From: Massilia mucilaginosa
GTDB taxonomy: Bacteria; Pseudomonadota; Gammaproteobacteria; Burkholderiales; Burkholderiaceae_D
Reading direction: 5' to 3'
Assembly: GCF_011682145.1 (NCBI RefSeq)
Contig: NZ_WHJH01000025.1
Location: forward strand, 1 to 64,000
DNA length: 64,000 nucleotides
In this document: positions 56,891-64,000 of the stretch, one piece after another
Numbering within the stretch: the stretch's first letter is position 1
Layout of the letters: the number at the start of each line of letters is the position of its first letter
Translations under genes and position numbers: made by a program
The notes under the pieces: model-generated
Seen by the model: only the letters and a program-made list of their open reading frames with translations
Databases searched by the model: none
What the model was told of the DNA's origin: nothing

Positions 56891-57089
56891 TATCGAGTCC
56901 GTGCGCCCGACCGCGAACGATGTCTCGTCGGACTCGTCGGACTCGTCGGACGCATCCGACGTTGAAGCTGACGACTCGGACGGCTCGTGGGGCTCTTCAT
57001 CGAATGTATCTTCGAGCTCATCGAATGCGTCGTCGAGCTCATCGAATGCGTCGTCACACTCATCCTTGTCCAGCCGCTACGGACAGTGA
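55863..57089 (+). CDS. Putative T3SS effector (copy 2), paralogue of the 52627 gene
   Basis: A 408-residue protein with AGGAGAA before the ATG. It keeps all conserved blocks of copy 1 (I-T-H-A-T-N-H, A-V-L-F-S-R, L-A-T-D-D-N-V-F-F, S-R-F-G, F-P-F-D-Q-P-A-V-K-Q, H-G-P-H). It also has an extra charged insertion of about 30 residues after F-S-R-Q-K-L (E-K-I-E-E-R-I-A-L-L-D-D-G). The N-terminus differs and is Ser/Thr-rich (K-S-S-T-S-T-L-S-V-H-S-P), fitting a secretion signal. The tail (about 355-408) is Ser/Asp/Asn-rich with repeated S-S-S-S-N-A-S units. Its own chaperone gene is broken, so delivery may depend on the intact chaperone of copy 1. Confidence 0.68.
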   Translation: MKSSTSTLSVHSPRPAPQVTEQAAAPQSIGGMSGKWQMGMIGPRGKVEAQTIVRAYRTSQAVKAHSQMIDQGARWKDHRGTNGINRTTQQISHLNLRNLIVRVGQLTEPEIMFRKRFEAADLQITHATNHGLNANGNAVLFSRQKLESINEKIEERIALLDDGTEEKKEAEESLIKFDDTNTDVNDILQLATDDNVFFSLGAGRNQKDDSRFGSKLYRFPFDQPAVKQHGLLHPYDVLTGEFSPVEPWLKDVPAFKALSKPEREKIQVNLDNHGKTLNAANTLMHGPHLMKGLGLLIIERCRVLPDELCDDLLQNGDINTLTNGLLRPQILVPHQFFGAPTETIESVRPTANDVSSDSSDSSDASDVEADDSDGSWGSSSNVSSSSSNASSSSSNASSHSSLSSRYGQ

Positions 57090-57115
57090 GTCTAACCTGC
57101 TGACAGGACCAAACA

Positions 57116-57187
57116 ATGGAACCGGGAAAACTCTTCCCCAAACTGTCGCCGCCGGAGCGTGTCAATGATTTTGAAACACCTTATTGA
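57116..57187 (+). pseudogene. Truncated second copy of the effector chaperone
   Basis: A-C-A-A-T-G at 57116 opens M-E-P-G-K-L-F-P-K-L-S-P-P, matching M-G-P-D-K-L-L-P-A-L-W-P-L of the intact chaperone and in the same place after an effector gene. After about 13 codons (57154) the match ends and a stop follows at 57185, at the border of the IS21-type element. Confidence 0.7.
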
Positions 57188-57199
57188 ATTTGTGAGAGT

Positions 57200-57526
57200 C
57201 TAAATCTCGGGTTTCAGGCACTCGTTTCGCTCGATAAAGCCCAGTCCGGCCAGCTCCTCTATCTGGCTGCGCTTGACGCCCTTAGCGAAGTCATAGTTGA
57301 ACTGCTCCAGCGTCTTGATCGCCGGGAAGCCGGCCAGGCGCGTCATCATGGTCTGCTTGCGTACCGTTCATCCCGCCATTTCTTCGCGCAGCAAGGCCTC
57401 CAGAAAGTCGCTGTATGCCATCTCGTCCTTGGCCGCCTTCTGAGCCGCCGCACCGTAGCTTTGCCCCACGAAGGACAGCTTGAGCGCCTCGCACAATTCG
57501 GTGATGCGTTCGTGTTGCAGGTTCAT
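57200..57526 (-). pseudogene. istB fragment (IS21 helper ATPase), nonsense mutation
   Basis: M-N-L-Q-H-E-R-I-T-E-L-C-E-A-L-K-L starts the istB product. After E-E-M-A-G a TGA replaces the expected Arg codon, then the frame resumes T-V-R-K-Q-T-M-M-T-R-L-A-G-F-P and ends at 57200 after about 108 codons. The Walker-containing ATPase core is absent, so the element cannot move on its own. Confidence 0.75.
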
Positions 57527-58631
57527 GCAGCTACTCCCTGCGTGACGTTCATCAGCAGCTGTTCATAGACCGCCAGCGGGTGCTGCGCTGGCGCAACTTC
57601 GGCGATGCGTTCGATCACGATCGCCGGACGCGGTGCGGGTGGTTCCGGCGCCGCAGCCTGCGGCCGCGCAGCAGCGATGTCGCCTCGCCATGGCGCTGCC
57701 AGTGCCTGCAGGTGTGCCACTTCATTTGCCATCCGGTCGGCCGGCTTCTCCTGTGTCGTGCCGTGCACCCGCTCGTTGGCGACCTCGCGCAGCCAGCGGG
57801 TTACTTCGACGTTCGCAGTCACGACATCAAGCTGCAACCGCTTTGGCCCAGCCGGCTTGCCAGCGGCACGTAAAACGACCTGCGCAGGTAGCCGTTGAAG
57901 CGCTCAACCTTGCCCTTGGTCTGATCCCGGTACGGCTGGCACAGCTTGATTCGGAAGCCGCTGTGCTTGGCGAAATCGAGGAAGCCGGCGTGGTAGCGGT
58001 GCTGGCCGTCGCCGTACACGTCGCGCTCGATGACGACCGTCTTCATGTTGTCGTACAGTACCTTGCGCGGTACGCCACCGAATGCAGCGAAGGCGCGCTC
58101 GTGGCAGCCGATCAGCGTGGCCACCTTCATGTCGCTGACAAACTCGACGTAGCTGGCGCGGCTGTAACCCATCGTGGCGCAGAACGCATGCAGCGGCGCG
58201 CTGCCTTTGCGGAACTCGACCCAATCAACCTGCAATTGCTCGCCCATCTCGGTCTCGAAGCGCACTACCGGTTCAACCGGCAACGTCGGACGCAGCGAGC
58301 GCATGAACGCGCGTAACTGGCTCAAGCCGCCCTGGTAACCGCGCTCGACGACCTCACTGTGCAACACGCTCGCCGGTATCGAGTTCGGTTGCGCCGCCGT
58401 CTGCCGCTCCCGCGGATAGGCCTCATATGGCGCCAACTTGGTCGGCCGCTTTACCTTGCGCTCGTATTTCGGCACAGCCTTCAGCGCTAGGTGCCGCCGC
58501 ACCGTGTTCACCGCACAGCCTACCTCGGCGGCGATCCGCCGCAGACTCAACCCATGCTTGCTCAATACCTGAATCTCCACACACACCTCGTTGGGTTTCA
58601 AGGCTGCTCCGCAAAGCAGCCATCTTCTCAA
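57523..58631 (-). pseudogene. istA transposase (IS21 family), frameshifted
   Basis: The N-terminal helix-turn-helix (L-S-L-R-R-I-A-A-E-V-G-C-A-V-N-T-V-R-R-H-L) and integrase core (Q-L-Q-V-D-W-V-E-F, V-L-Y-D-N-M-K-T and G-K-V-E-R-F-N-G-Y-L-R) are intact, with the DDE residues in place. Near 57830 the frame shifts, and the C-terminal part (E-V-A-N-E-R-V-H-G-T-T-Q-E-K-P-A-D-R) continues in another frame to 57523. It differs in subfamily from the istA fragment at 15.1 kb. Confidence 0.8.
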
Positions 58632-58686
58632 ATCGGTGTATCAGTTTTCAATCGCTGCTGTGTATCAGTTTACAACCGCTGCTGAC

Positions 58687-58828
58687 AGCCGTCAGTAGCG
58701 CGACCGCCAGTATAGCCCCCGAGCAGTCGTCGGCATCAACGCCAATCCAAGAGTCGCCGGCCATGTCCGGCATCGACCTCCGCATCGATCTGGGCGACGG
58801 TGTCGCGCTGACGATCGCGAGGCGTTGA
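58687..58828 (+). pseudogene. 3' remnant of IS66 tnpA
   Basis: The last 45 or so codons, ending G-I-D-L-R-I-D-L-G-D-G-V-A-L-T-I-A-R-R, resemble the C-terminal beta hairpin of IS66 TnpA. The stop overlaps the tnpB start. The N-terminal DNA-binding part is gone. Confidence 0.6.
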
Positions 58829-59400
58829 TGTTCTTCCCCGAGGGCCAGGTGCGCGTCTTCCTGTACGGCCATCCGGTGAGCATGCGCCTGTCTTTCGACG
58901 GCCTGTACGCGTTGGCCAGGCACGTCATGTTGCAGGACCCATTGTCGGGCAATTTGTTTGCGTTCATCAACCGGCGCGCCACGCAGATAAAGGTCCTGTA
59001 TTTCGACCGGACCGAGCTGTGCGTCTGGGCCAAGCGCCTTGAGCAAGGCCGGCCGGTTGGCAACTGGGCCGATGTGGCCAGCCGCGAAACAGACTGGACT
59101 GGCCTTAAGCCGCTGCTCGACGGCATCGAGCCAAAACAGGTGCGTCGGCGCTATAAAAAACCTGTCGATAAAGCCCAAAATACTCCTGTTCATTCAGTAA
59201 AAACTTTATATTATTGCCATGCAAATCAACCATCAATCTGCAGCCAAAGTAGTCCACCCGACGGTGGCATTGAGCGCTGTGGATATGACCAAACTGCTCG
59301 ACGTGAAGGATCGCGAAATCGTCCACCTGCGCCGACAGGTGGCCTGGTTCCAGCGCCAGATCTTCGGTCAGAAGAGCGAGCGCCGCGTGCCCGAACCTGA
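58828..59400 (+). CDS. tnpB: IS66 family accessory protein TnpB, extended C-terminus
   Basis: Starts M-F-F-P-E-G-Q-V-R-V-F-L-Y-G-H-P-V with the whole IS66 Orf2 signature: L-S-F-D-G-L-Y-A-L-A, D-P-L-S-G-N-L-F-A-F-I-N-R-R and V-L-Y-F-D-R-T. Homology ends near R-R-R-Y-K-K-P (59160). The normal stop is lost and the frame reads on into tnpC for about 75 extra codons, giving 190 residues instead of about 115. TnpB is needed for IS66 transposition, but its biochemical role is unclear. Confidence 0.75.
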   Translation: MFFPEGQVRVFLYGHPVSMRLSFDGLYALARHVMLQDPLSGNLFAFINRRATQIKVLYFDRTELCVWAKRLEQGRPVGNWADVASRETDWTGLKPLLDGIEPKQVRRRYKKPVDKAQNTPVHSVKTLYYCHANQPSICSQSSPPDGGIERCGYDQTARREGSRNRPPAPTGGLVPAPDLRSEERAPRART

Positions 59401-60868
59401 AGGCATCCAGGGCACACTGGGCGAACTCTTCGAGATTGTCCCGGACGATCTGCCGCCAGCCAAGAAGAGCCAGATTGCCTCGCACGAGCGCGAATACAAG
59501 AATAAGAATAAGAATAAGAATAAGAATAAGAATCAGATCGACAGCGCCGACGAATCTGCGCTGTTCTTTGACGACACGAAAGTGCCGATAGAAGTCATCG
59601 CCCTCCCCAATGCCGACGTCGCCGGCCTCGACCCGGCCGACTACGAAATGATCGGCGAGAAAGTCAGTCACCGCTTAGCGCAGCGCCCCGGCAGCTATGT
59701 CATCCTGAAATACGTGCGCCCGCTCATCAAGCTGCGCGCCACTCAGGCGCTGTGCTGTCCGCCGGCGCCGGCGGGCGTGCTCGATGGCTGCCGAGCCGAT
59801 GCCAGCTTCCTCGCCGGCATGATCATCGACAAGTTCGCCTATCACCAGCCGTTGTATCGTCAGCACGTCACATTGCAGGACGCCGGCATCAACGTCAGCC
59901 GGGCCTGGGTGACGTTGATGCCGGCAGCGGTGTCGCTGATTGAACCGATCTTCGATGCGCAGCTGGACTCAATCCGGCTCTCGCGCATCATTGCGATGGA
60001 CGAAACGCCGATCAAGGCCGGTCGCGCCGGCCCCGGCAAGATGAAGGCGGCGTATTTCTGGCCGGTGGTGGGGGAACAGGATGAAATCTGCTTCTTGTAT
60101 TACCCCAGCCGGGCGGCAAAGCACATCGAGGATGCGCTCGGGCTGACACGGCCGAACGGTGCAGTATTGCAAAGCGACGGCTACAGCGCCTACGCGCACT
60201 ATGCGAAGAAAACGGGAATCACCCAAGCGCAGTGCTGGGCGCATTCACGCCGAAAAATCTACGACGCCAGAGACATCGAACCCACCCACGCGGATCAGGC
60301 GCTCGACGCGATTGCCGCCCTGTACAAGGTCGAGCAGCAGATTCGCAACGACGGTGGGACAGGGCCGGGAAAGCGCACACGCGGGCAGGAACAGTCCAAG
60401 CCGATCCTCAATGGCCTTTTCGCCTGGATTGACGAGCAGTTTGACAAGCGGGGCTTCCTGCCGAGCAGCCCTTTCCTCGGTGCGCTGGCCTAGGTCCGCG
60501 AGCGCCGCATCGGACTGTCCGTCTACCTCAACGACCCGGATGTGTCGATCGACACCAACCATCTGGAACGTGCCTTGCGGGTCATTCCGATGGGCAAAAG
60601 AAATTGGCTGTTCAGCTGGACTGAACTGGGCGCCAAGCATGTCGGCATCGTGCAGAGCCTGCTGGCCACCTGCCTGCTGGCCACCTGCCTGCTGCACGAC
60701 ATCAACCCGTACGACTATTTCGTCGATGTCCTGCGGCGCGTCGGTCAACACCCGGCGTCACTGGTGCACCAGCTCACGCCGCGCGTCTGGAAGCAGATGT
60801 TTGCCGCCAAGCCGCTGCGGTCTGATTTACATGACCTTGCCGGACTGCGTGCGCACACCGGCGGCTGA
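59219..60868 (+). pseudogene. tnpC: IS66 transposase TnpC, interrupted by a stop codon
   Basis: A leucine-zipper-like N-terminus (V-K-D-R-E-I-V-H-L-R-R-Q-V) leads to a Lys-Asn repeat from an AAGAAT hexamer repeated six times, then the transposase domain: M-D-E-T-P-I-K, L-Q-S-D-G-Y-S-A-Y and C-W-A-H-S-R-R-K. At 60491-60493 a TAG stands where relatives have a Tyr codon (A-L-A-Y-V-R-E-R); the same frame then gives the remaining C-terminal part (I-D-T-N-H-L-E-R-A-L-R-V-I-P-M-G) to 60868. A duplicated L-A-T-C-L unit lies near 60660. The transposase is inactive unless the stop is suppressed. Confidence 0.82.
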
Positions 60869-60880
60869 TCGGTTACATCT

Positions 60881-61329
60881 ATATCGATCACTATGATCAA
60901 CGGCATGAGGGATATTGGTACATCAAACTTTTTCCCTTGCTCGATTGTTGGGATCGTGGAACGATCGGAATATGCCCGCAATGCTCCGCTAACGATCGGT
61001 ACGCGAACAAAGTTCAATGTCTATTCTTACAGGCTCGACGCAGCGGTACTGGACAAGATCGCACTTCAGGACAGGCTTCTCTTCAAGATGGGCGGCACGC
61101 TGAACGGCTACCTTTTTTGTCATACGAGTTTGATGCAGATCTTTCGCGGCGACGGCCGCAGTGGCGCCGATTTCAGACCTGTCATCGAGGATACAATAAG
61201 GTGAATGCGGTCCTGTGATGCATTGACGCGGCAGCGATCTCCCACGGGTCTGTTGGCGTAGGACAACGGATATATGCACCGCAGCGCAATTCGGCGTTAC
61301 ACTGGATTCATTCATTGAGGAGAATCAAG
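60881..61329. other. Region without a confident gene
   Basis: About 450 bases of lower GC. Open frames exist on the plus strand (60893-61204, starting M-I-N-G-M-R-D-I-G-T) and on the minus strand, but neither has a ribosome site or a recognised domain. It probably contains the right end of the IS66 element and the promoter of the binding-protein gene. Confidence 0.4.
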
Positions 61330-62109
61330 ATGAAATGCATCGGTGTACTCCTGCTGGTCTGCGGCACCCTCGTCGGGCCGCAGCTAGCGCGCGCCGAAAC
61401 GCGGCCGCTGCATCTTGCTAGTTTAGAATGGCTGCCATACGTCGGCCGCAGTCTTCCCGATGGCGGCATGTCCGGCGCCGTCGCCAAGGCTGTCGCTGCG
61501 CGCTTCGGTCATGGCATCAAGATCGCCTACTTTCCCTGGAACCGCGCCATGCAGGCCGGCGGCAGCGATCCCGATTTCGTCGGCTACTTCCCTGCCTACC
61601 ACACGGCCGAGCGGGCACGCCAATGCCATTTTTCCGCCTCGATGGGCAACAGCACGGTCGGCCTGGCAATGCTGACCGCGGCTCCCCTGCGCTGGCGTGT
61701 GCTTGACGATTTGACAGGCAACAAGCTGGGCGTGGTCTTGGGCTACTCGAACGGCGCCGCGTTCGACCAGATGATCAAGAGTGGCAAGCTGGCGGTCGAT
61801 GCATCGGAGAGCGACACGATCAACTTGAAAAAGCTGCTGGCCGGCCGGGTTCGCGCGGTGGTGATTGACAAAGCCGTGCTGCGCTATCTTCTCGCGTCCG
61901 ATCCCGCCTTGAGCAAGGAACGCGCCAAGCTGGTCTTCGACGAGCGCCCCCTTGCCGAACTGACTTTGCATGTCTGCTTCCAGCGCACGCCGCTGGGCCT
62001 GAAACTGAAGCAATCCTTCGACGCCGCACTGCTGCAAACCGATATAGCGAAGATCGAGAATGCGTATTTTGACAAGCTCGACCGCACCTTGGGTGCGGTA
62101 CGCCGCTAG
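61330..62109 (+). CDS. Periplasmic solute-binding protein (SBP_bac_3-like)
   Basis: A 259-residue exported protein. The start at 61330 follows TTGAGGAGA; the frame could also begin at TTG 61315. Signal peptide M-K-C-I-G-V-L-L-L-V-C-G-T-L-V-G-P-Q-L-A-R-A. The mature part shows the type 3 family plan: E-W-L-P-Y-V near the ligand site, G-G-M-S-G-A-V-A-K-A-V-A, Y-F-P-W-N-R-A-M-Q-A, L-G-V-V-L-G-Y in the hinge and the second lobe with F-D-E-R-P-L-A. No transporter genes follow; the next gene is a hybrid kinase, so it may act as a periplasmic sensor partner rather than in uptake. Confidence 0.82.
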   Translation: MKCIGVLLLVCGTLVGPQLARAETRPLHLASLEWLPYVGRSLPDGGMSGAVAKAVAARFGHGIKIAYFPWNRAMQAGGSDPDFVGYFPAYHTAERARQCHFSASMGNSTVGLAMLTAAPLRWRVLDDLTGNKLGVVLGYSNGAAFDQMIKSGKLAVDASESDTINLKKLLAGRVRAVVIDKAVLRYLLASDPALSKERAKLVFDERPLAELTLHVCFQRTPLGLKLKQSFDAALLQTDIAKIENAYFDKLDRTLGAVRR

Positions 62110-62136
62110 CCGCCATTCCCCTATCGAAAGCCTGCC

Positions 62137-64000
62137 TTGAAGCTGCGTTTTGCAATCGTACTGGCAGTGGCGGTCGGCCTGTTAATCCCCGCCTCGATCA
62201 ATCTTTACAGCAATCGCAACCGCGAGGAAGCAATGATGCATCGCTGGGAATTCGAGCACCGCCACGTGACTGATATTCTGGCGCTGGGCATGCAGGAACC
62301 CCTGTGGAACGTCAATGCCGATTCCGGCCGCCCCTTGCTCGCTTCGCTCTTTCTCGATGAGCGCATCGTCTCGATCCGGGTGCGCGATTCAAGGACTGGC
62401 GATTTCTTGGCAAAAGAGGATCCGGCGCGTCGGCGCGGACGCAGTGCCCACGTGATACGGCCGGTGGCGCGCGACGGCGTCGTGATCGGCAACGTTGATC
62501 TGGAAATGGCTGGCGGCCTGATCGACGCCGAAATCGCGGACGAGCGGCGCCACTTTGCATTGACGGTAGGCGGCGCCCTCTTGCTGTCGATGGTCATGAT
62601 CGTCGCCCTGCTCCAGCGCCGCCTGCTGGCCCCGATCAAGCGCCTGATGCACGAGTCGGCGCGGCTGGCCGCAGGTGATTTCTCGCGTCCCTTCGTGTGG
62701 CGAAGGGATGATGAACTCGGCGCCCTGGGGCGCAGCGTGGAGCATACGCGCCAGGCGCTGCACGCCTATTTTATCGAAGTCGAGGCAAAGAACATCGCCC
62801 TTCAGGCCGAGATCGAATACCACACGCACGCCGAGCTCGAACTCCAGCGCCACCGCGAACACCTCGAGGAACTGGTACGCGATCGCACGGCGCAGCTGCA
62901 AATTGCCAAGGAACAGGCCGAGTTCGCCAACCGCGCGAAGAGCACGTTCCTGGCGAGCATGACGCACGAATTGCGCACGCCGCTCAATGCGATCCTCGGC
63001 TACGCCCAGATCTTGAAACGGAACAAGGCGCTCGACGAACGCCAAGCCGCTGGATTGGACACCATCGCGCAAAGCGGCGAGCACTTGCTCATGCTCATTA
63101 CCGATCTGCTCGACCTCGCCAAGATCGAGTCCGGCAAATTCGAACTGATGCCCGCCACGGTCGATCTCGCCGCCTTCATCGCCGGTGTGAAGCGCATTAT
63201 CCAGGTGCGCGCCGAGCAGAAGGGCCTGGTCTTCGAGGTGTCCGCTCCCGAGCACCTGCCGCTGGTCCTGCTCGACGAAAAGCGTGTGCTCCAGATCCTG
63301 CTTAACCTGCTGGGCAACGCGGTCAAGTTTACCGATCGGGGCCAGGTCGGCCTGCGCGTGACGAGCGATGGCCTGGCCGGCGCCAATGGATGCGTGGCCC
63401 TGTGCTTTGAAGTGAGCGACAGCGGCGTAGGCATGTCCGCCGACCAGCTCGAAAGCATATTCCAACCATTCGAACAGGTCGGCGATGCGCAGCGCCGGCT
63501 CGGCGGCACCGGCCTCGGGCTGGCGATCAGCCGCCAGTTGGCGCGCATGATGGGCAGCGAGATCGAGGTCGCCAGCGATGCGGGCATGGGCAGCCGTTTT
63601 TGGTTCACCCTGGCAGCGGAGCCGGCGGCCGCGACCATAGCGCCGCCGACCGCCGAGCGCGACGTGATCGGCTACCTGGGCCAGCGCAAGTCCATTCTGA
63701 TCGTCGACGACATCGCGGCCAACCGGGAGATGCTGAGGGACTTGCTCACCAGCATGGGATTTGACATCGAACTCGCTTGCAATGGCCAGGTAGCGCTCGA
63801 CAGCGTGCGCGAGCGAGCGCCCCACGCCGTCCTGATGGACATCGTCATGCCCGTGATGGACGGGCTCGAGGCGACCCGGCAGATTCGCCGGCTGCCGGGT
63901 GCGGCGGCGTTGCCGATCATTGCCATTTCGGCCAGTGTGACCGAGGAAGACCAGGACAACTGCCTGGTCGCCGGGGCCGATGCCTTCATGACCAAGCCGG
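62137..64000 (+). CDS. Hybrid sensor histidine kinase/response regulator (3' end outside window)
   Basis: The frame begins with TTG 62137 ([18 protein letters not shown]) and is open to the last base: 621 codons. It has an N-terminal membrane helix, a periplasmic sensor part (about 25-130), a second helix (about 143-165, [15 protein letters not shown]), a HAMP domain ([10 protein letters not shown]) and a coiled coil. The kinase core has H-box [11 protein letters not shown]-box L-L-G-N-A-V-K-F, G1 D-S-G-V-G-M and G2 [10 protein letters not shown] receiver follows (I-L-I-V-D-D-I and phospho-acceptor V-L-M-D-I-V-M-P). It lies 27 bp after the binding protein, so the two probably form one sensing unit. 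No good ribosome site was seen. Confidence 0.88.
   Translation, partial: MKLRFAIVLAVAVGLLIPASINLYSNRNREEAMMHRWEFEHRHVTDILALGMQEPLWNVNADSGRPLLASLFLDERIVSIRVRDSRTGDFLAKEDPARRRGRSAHVIRPVARDGVVIGNVDLEMAGGLIDAEIADERRHFALTVGGALLLSMVMIVALLQRRLLAPIKRLMHESARLAAGDFSRPFVWRRDDELGALGRSVEHTRQALHAYFIEVEAKNIALQAEIEYHTHAELELQRHREHLEELVRDRTAQLQIAKEQAEFANRAKSTFLASMTHELRTPLNAILGYAQILKRNKALDERQAAGLDTIAQSGEHLLMLITDLLDLAKIESGKFELMPATVDLAAFIAGVKRIIQVRAEQKGLVFEVSAPEHLPLVLLDEKRVLQILLNLLGNAVKFTDRGQVGLRVTSDGLAGANGCVALCFEVSDSGVGMSADQLESIFQPFEQVGDAQRRLGGTGLGLAISRQLARMMGSEIEVASDAGMGSRFWFTLAAEPAAATIAPPTAERDVIGYLGQRKSILIVDDIAANREMLRDLLTSMGFDIELACNGQVALDSVRERAPHAVLMDIVMPVMDGLEATRQIRRLPGAAALPIIAISASVTEEDQDNCLVAGADAFMTKP

Larger units (their letters stand above)
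57156..58685 (-). mobile_element. Decayed IS21-family insertion sequence
   Basis: istA and istB remnants in the usual order on the minus strand. At its upstream end the motif tgtatcagttt-(n)-aa-c-cgctgctg occurs twice (about 58637-58684), as expected of the multiple terminal transposase sites of IS21 elements. The right part of istB and the other terminus are missing or unrecognised near 57160-57200. It cuts the second chaperone copy on one side and IS66 tnpA on the other. Confidence 0.7.
58687..60880 (+). mobile_element. Truncated IS66-family insertion sequence
   Basis: Contains the 3' end of tnpA, tnpB and tnpC in the normal IS66 order. The left end with most of tnpA is replaced by the IS21-type element. 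The right terminus is somewhere after the tnpC stop (60868); I could not identify the inverted repeat. Confidence 0.75.

Noticed and set aside
57118-57124. GGAACC at the start of the truncated chaperone
   Set aside because: It is part of the start codon region (ATG GAA CCG) and no CCACNNA stands at the right distance.
1-64000. CRISPR arrays, tRNA and rRNA genes
   Set aside because: No regularly spaced direct repeats and no cloverleaf or rRNA-like sequence were seen.

Overview
The window looks like a high-GC betaproteobacterial chromosome, most likely from the Oxalobacteraceae (Massilia/Duganella/Herbaspirillum relatives). This is inferred from GC and codon use, the PhaA-type thiolase remnant, the Usp/Hsp20/DUF305 stress genes and the Hrp-type gene order. 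Its core, about 15.6-57.1 kb, is a complete-looking type III secretion system (T3SS). Gene order and small genes resemble the Hrp1 class of Pseudomonas syringae and Erwinia, with some Ysc-like additions. Cut into the middle of it is a type IVb pilus operon of the R64/IncI 'thin pilus' kind.

Left flank (1-15.5 kb): a FAD oxidoreductase, a PPOX flavoprotein and a stress cluster. The stress cluster holds truncated DUF305, DUF5676 and lipoprotein genes, a frameshifted universal stress protein, Hsp20, a PAS-GGDEF diguanylate cyclase and a P-type ATPase, plus remnants of a thiolase and an L,D-transpeptidase. Next come a large protein of unknown function, an M35-like protein that has lost its HExxH motif, and a graveyard of fragments (Tae4-like amidase, SLOG domain, IS21 istA).

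T3SS and pilus (15.6-52.0 kb): two adjacent paralogous ECF sigma factors of HrpL type are followed by sctD-N-O-P-Q-R-S-T-U in one operon. An internal start in sctQ could make a separate C-terminal SpoA protein. A PilT-type ATPase and several tiny genes come next, then the minus-strand pilus operon pilL-N-O-P-Q-R-S-(ATPase)-M-V-transglycosylase. An OmpR-type regulator, a minus-strand hrpF-hrpG-sctC-like operon, a plus-strand secreted protein-sctI-J-K-L operon, and a minus-strand sctW-chaperone-sctX-sctY-sctV operon complete it. HrpL-type boxes (GGAACC-N15/16-CCACNNA, exact or with few mismatches) lie upstream of nearly all of these units, including the pilus operon. The likely logic is that the sigma factors switch on secretion system, pilus and effectors together.

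Effector region (52.0-57.2 kb): two diverged tandem copies of one unit (5' end of sctW, regulatory region, effector gene, chaperone). The second chaperone is cut off by a mobile element. Each effector copy has the same variant hrp box.

Right flank (57.2-64 kb): a decayed IS21-family element, a truncated IS66-family element whose tnpC carries a premature stop and a hexanucleotide repeat, then a periplasmic solute-binding protein and a hybrid histidine kinase that runs off the end of the window.
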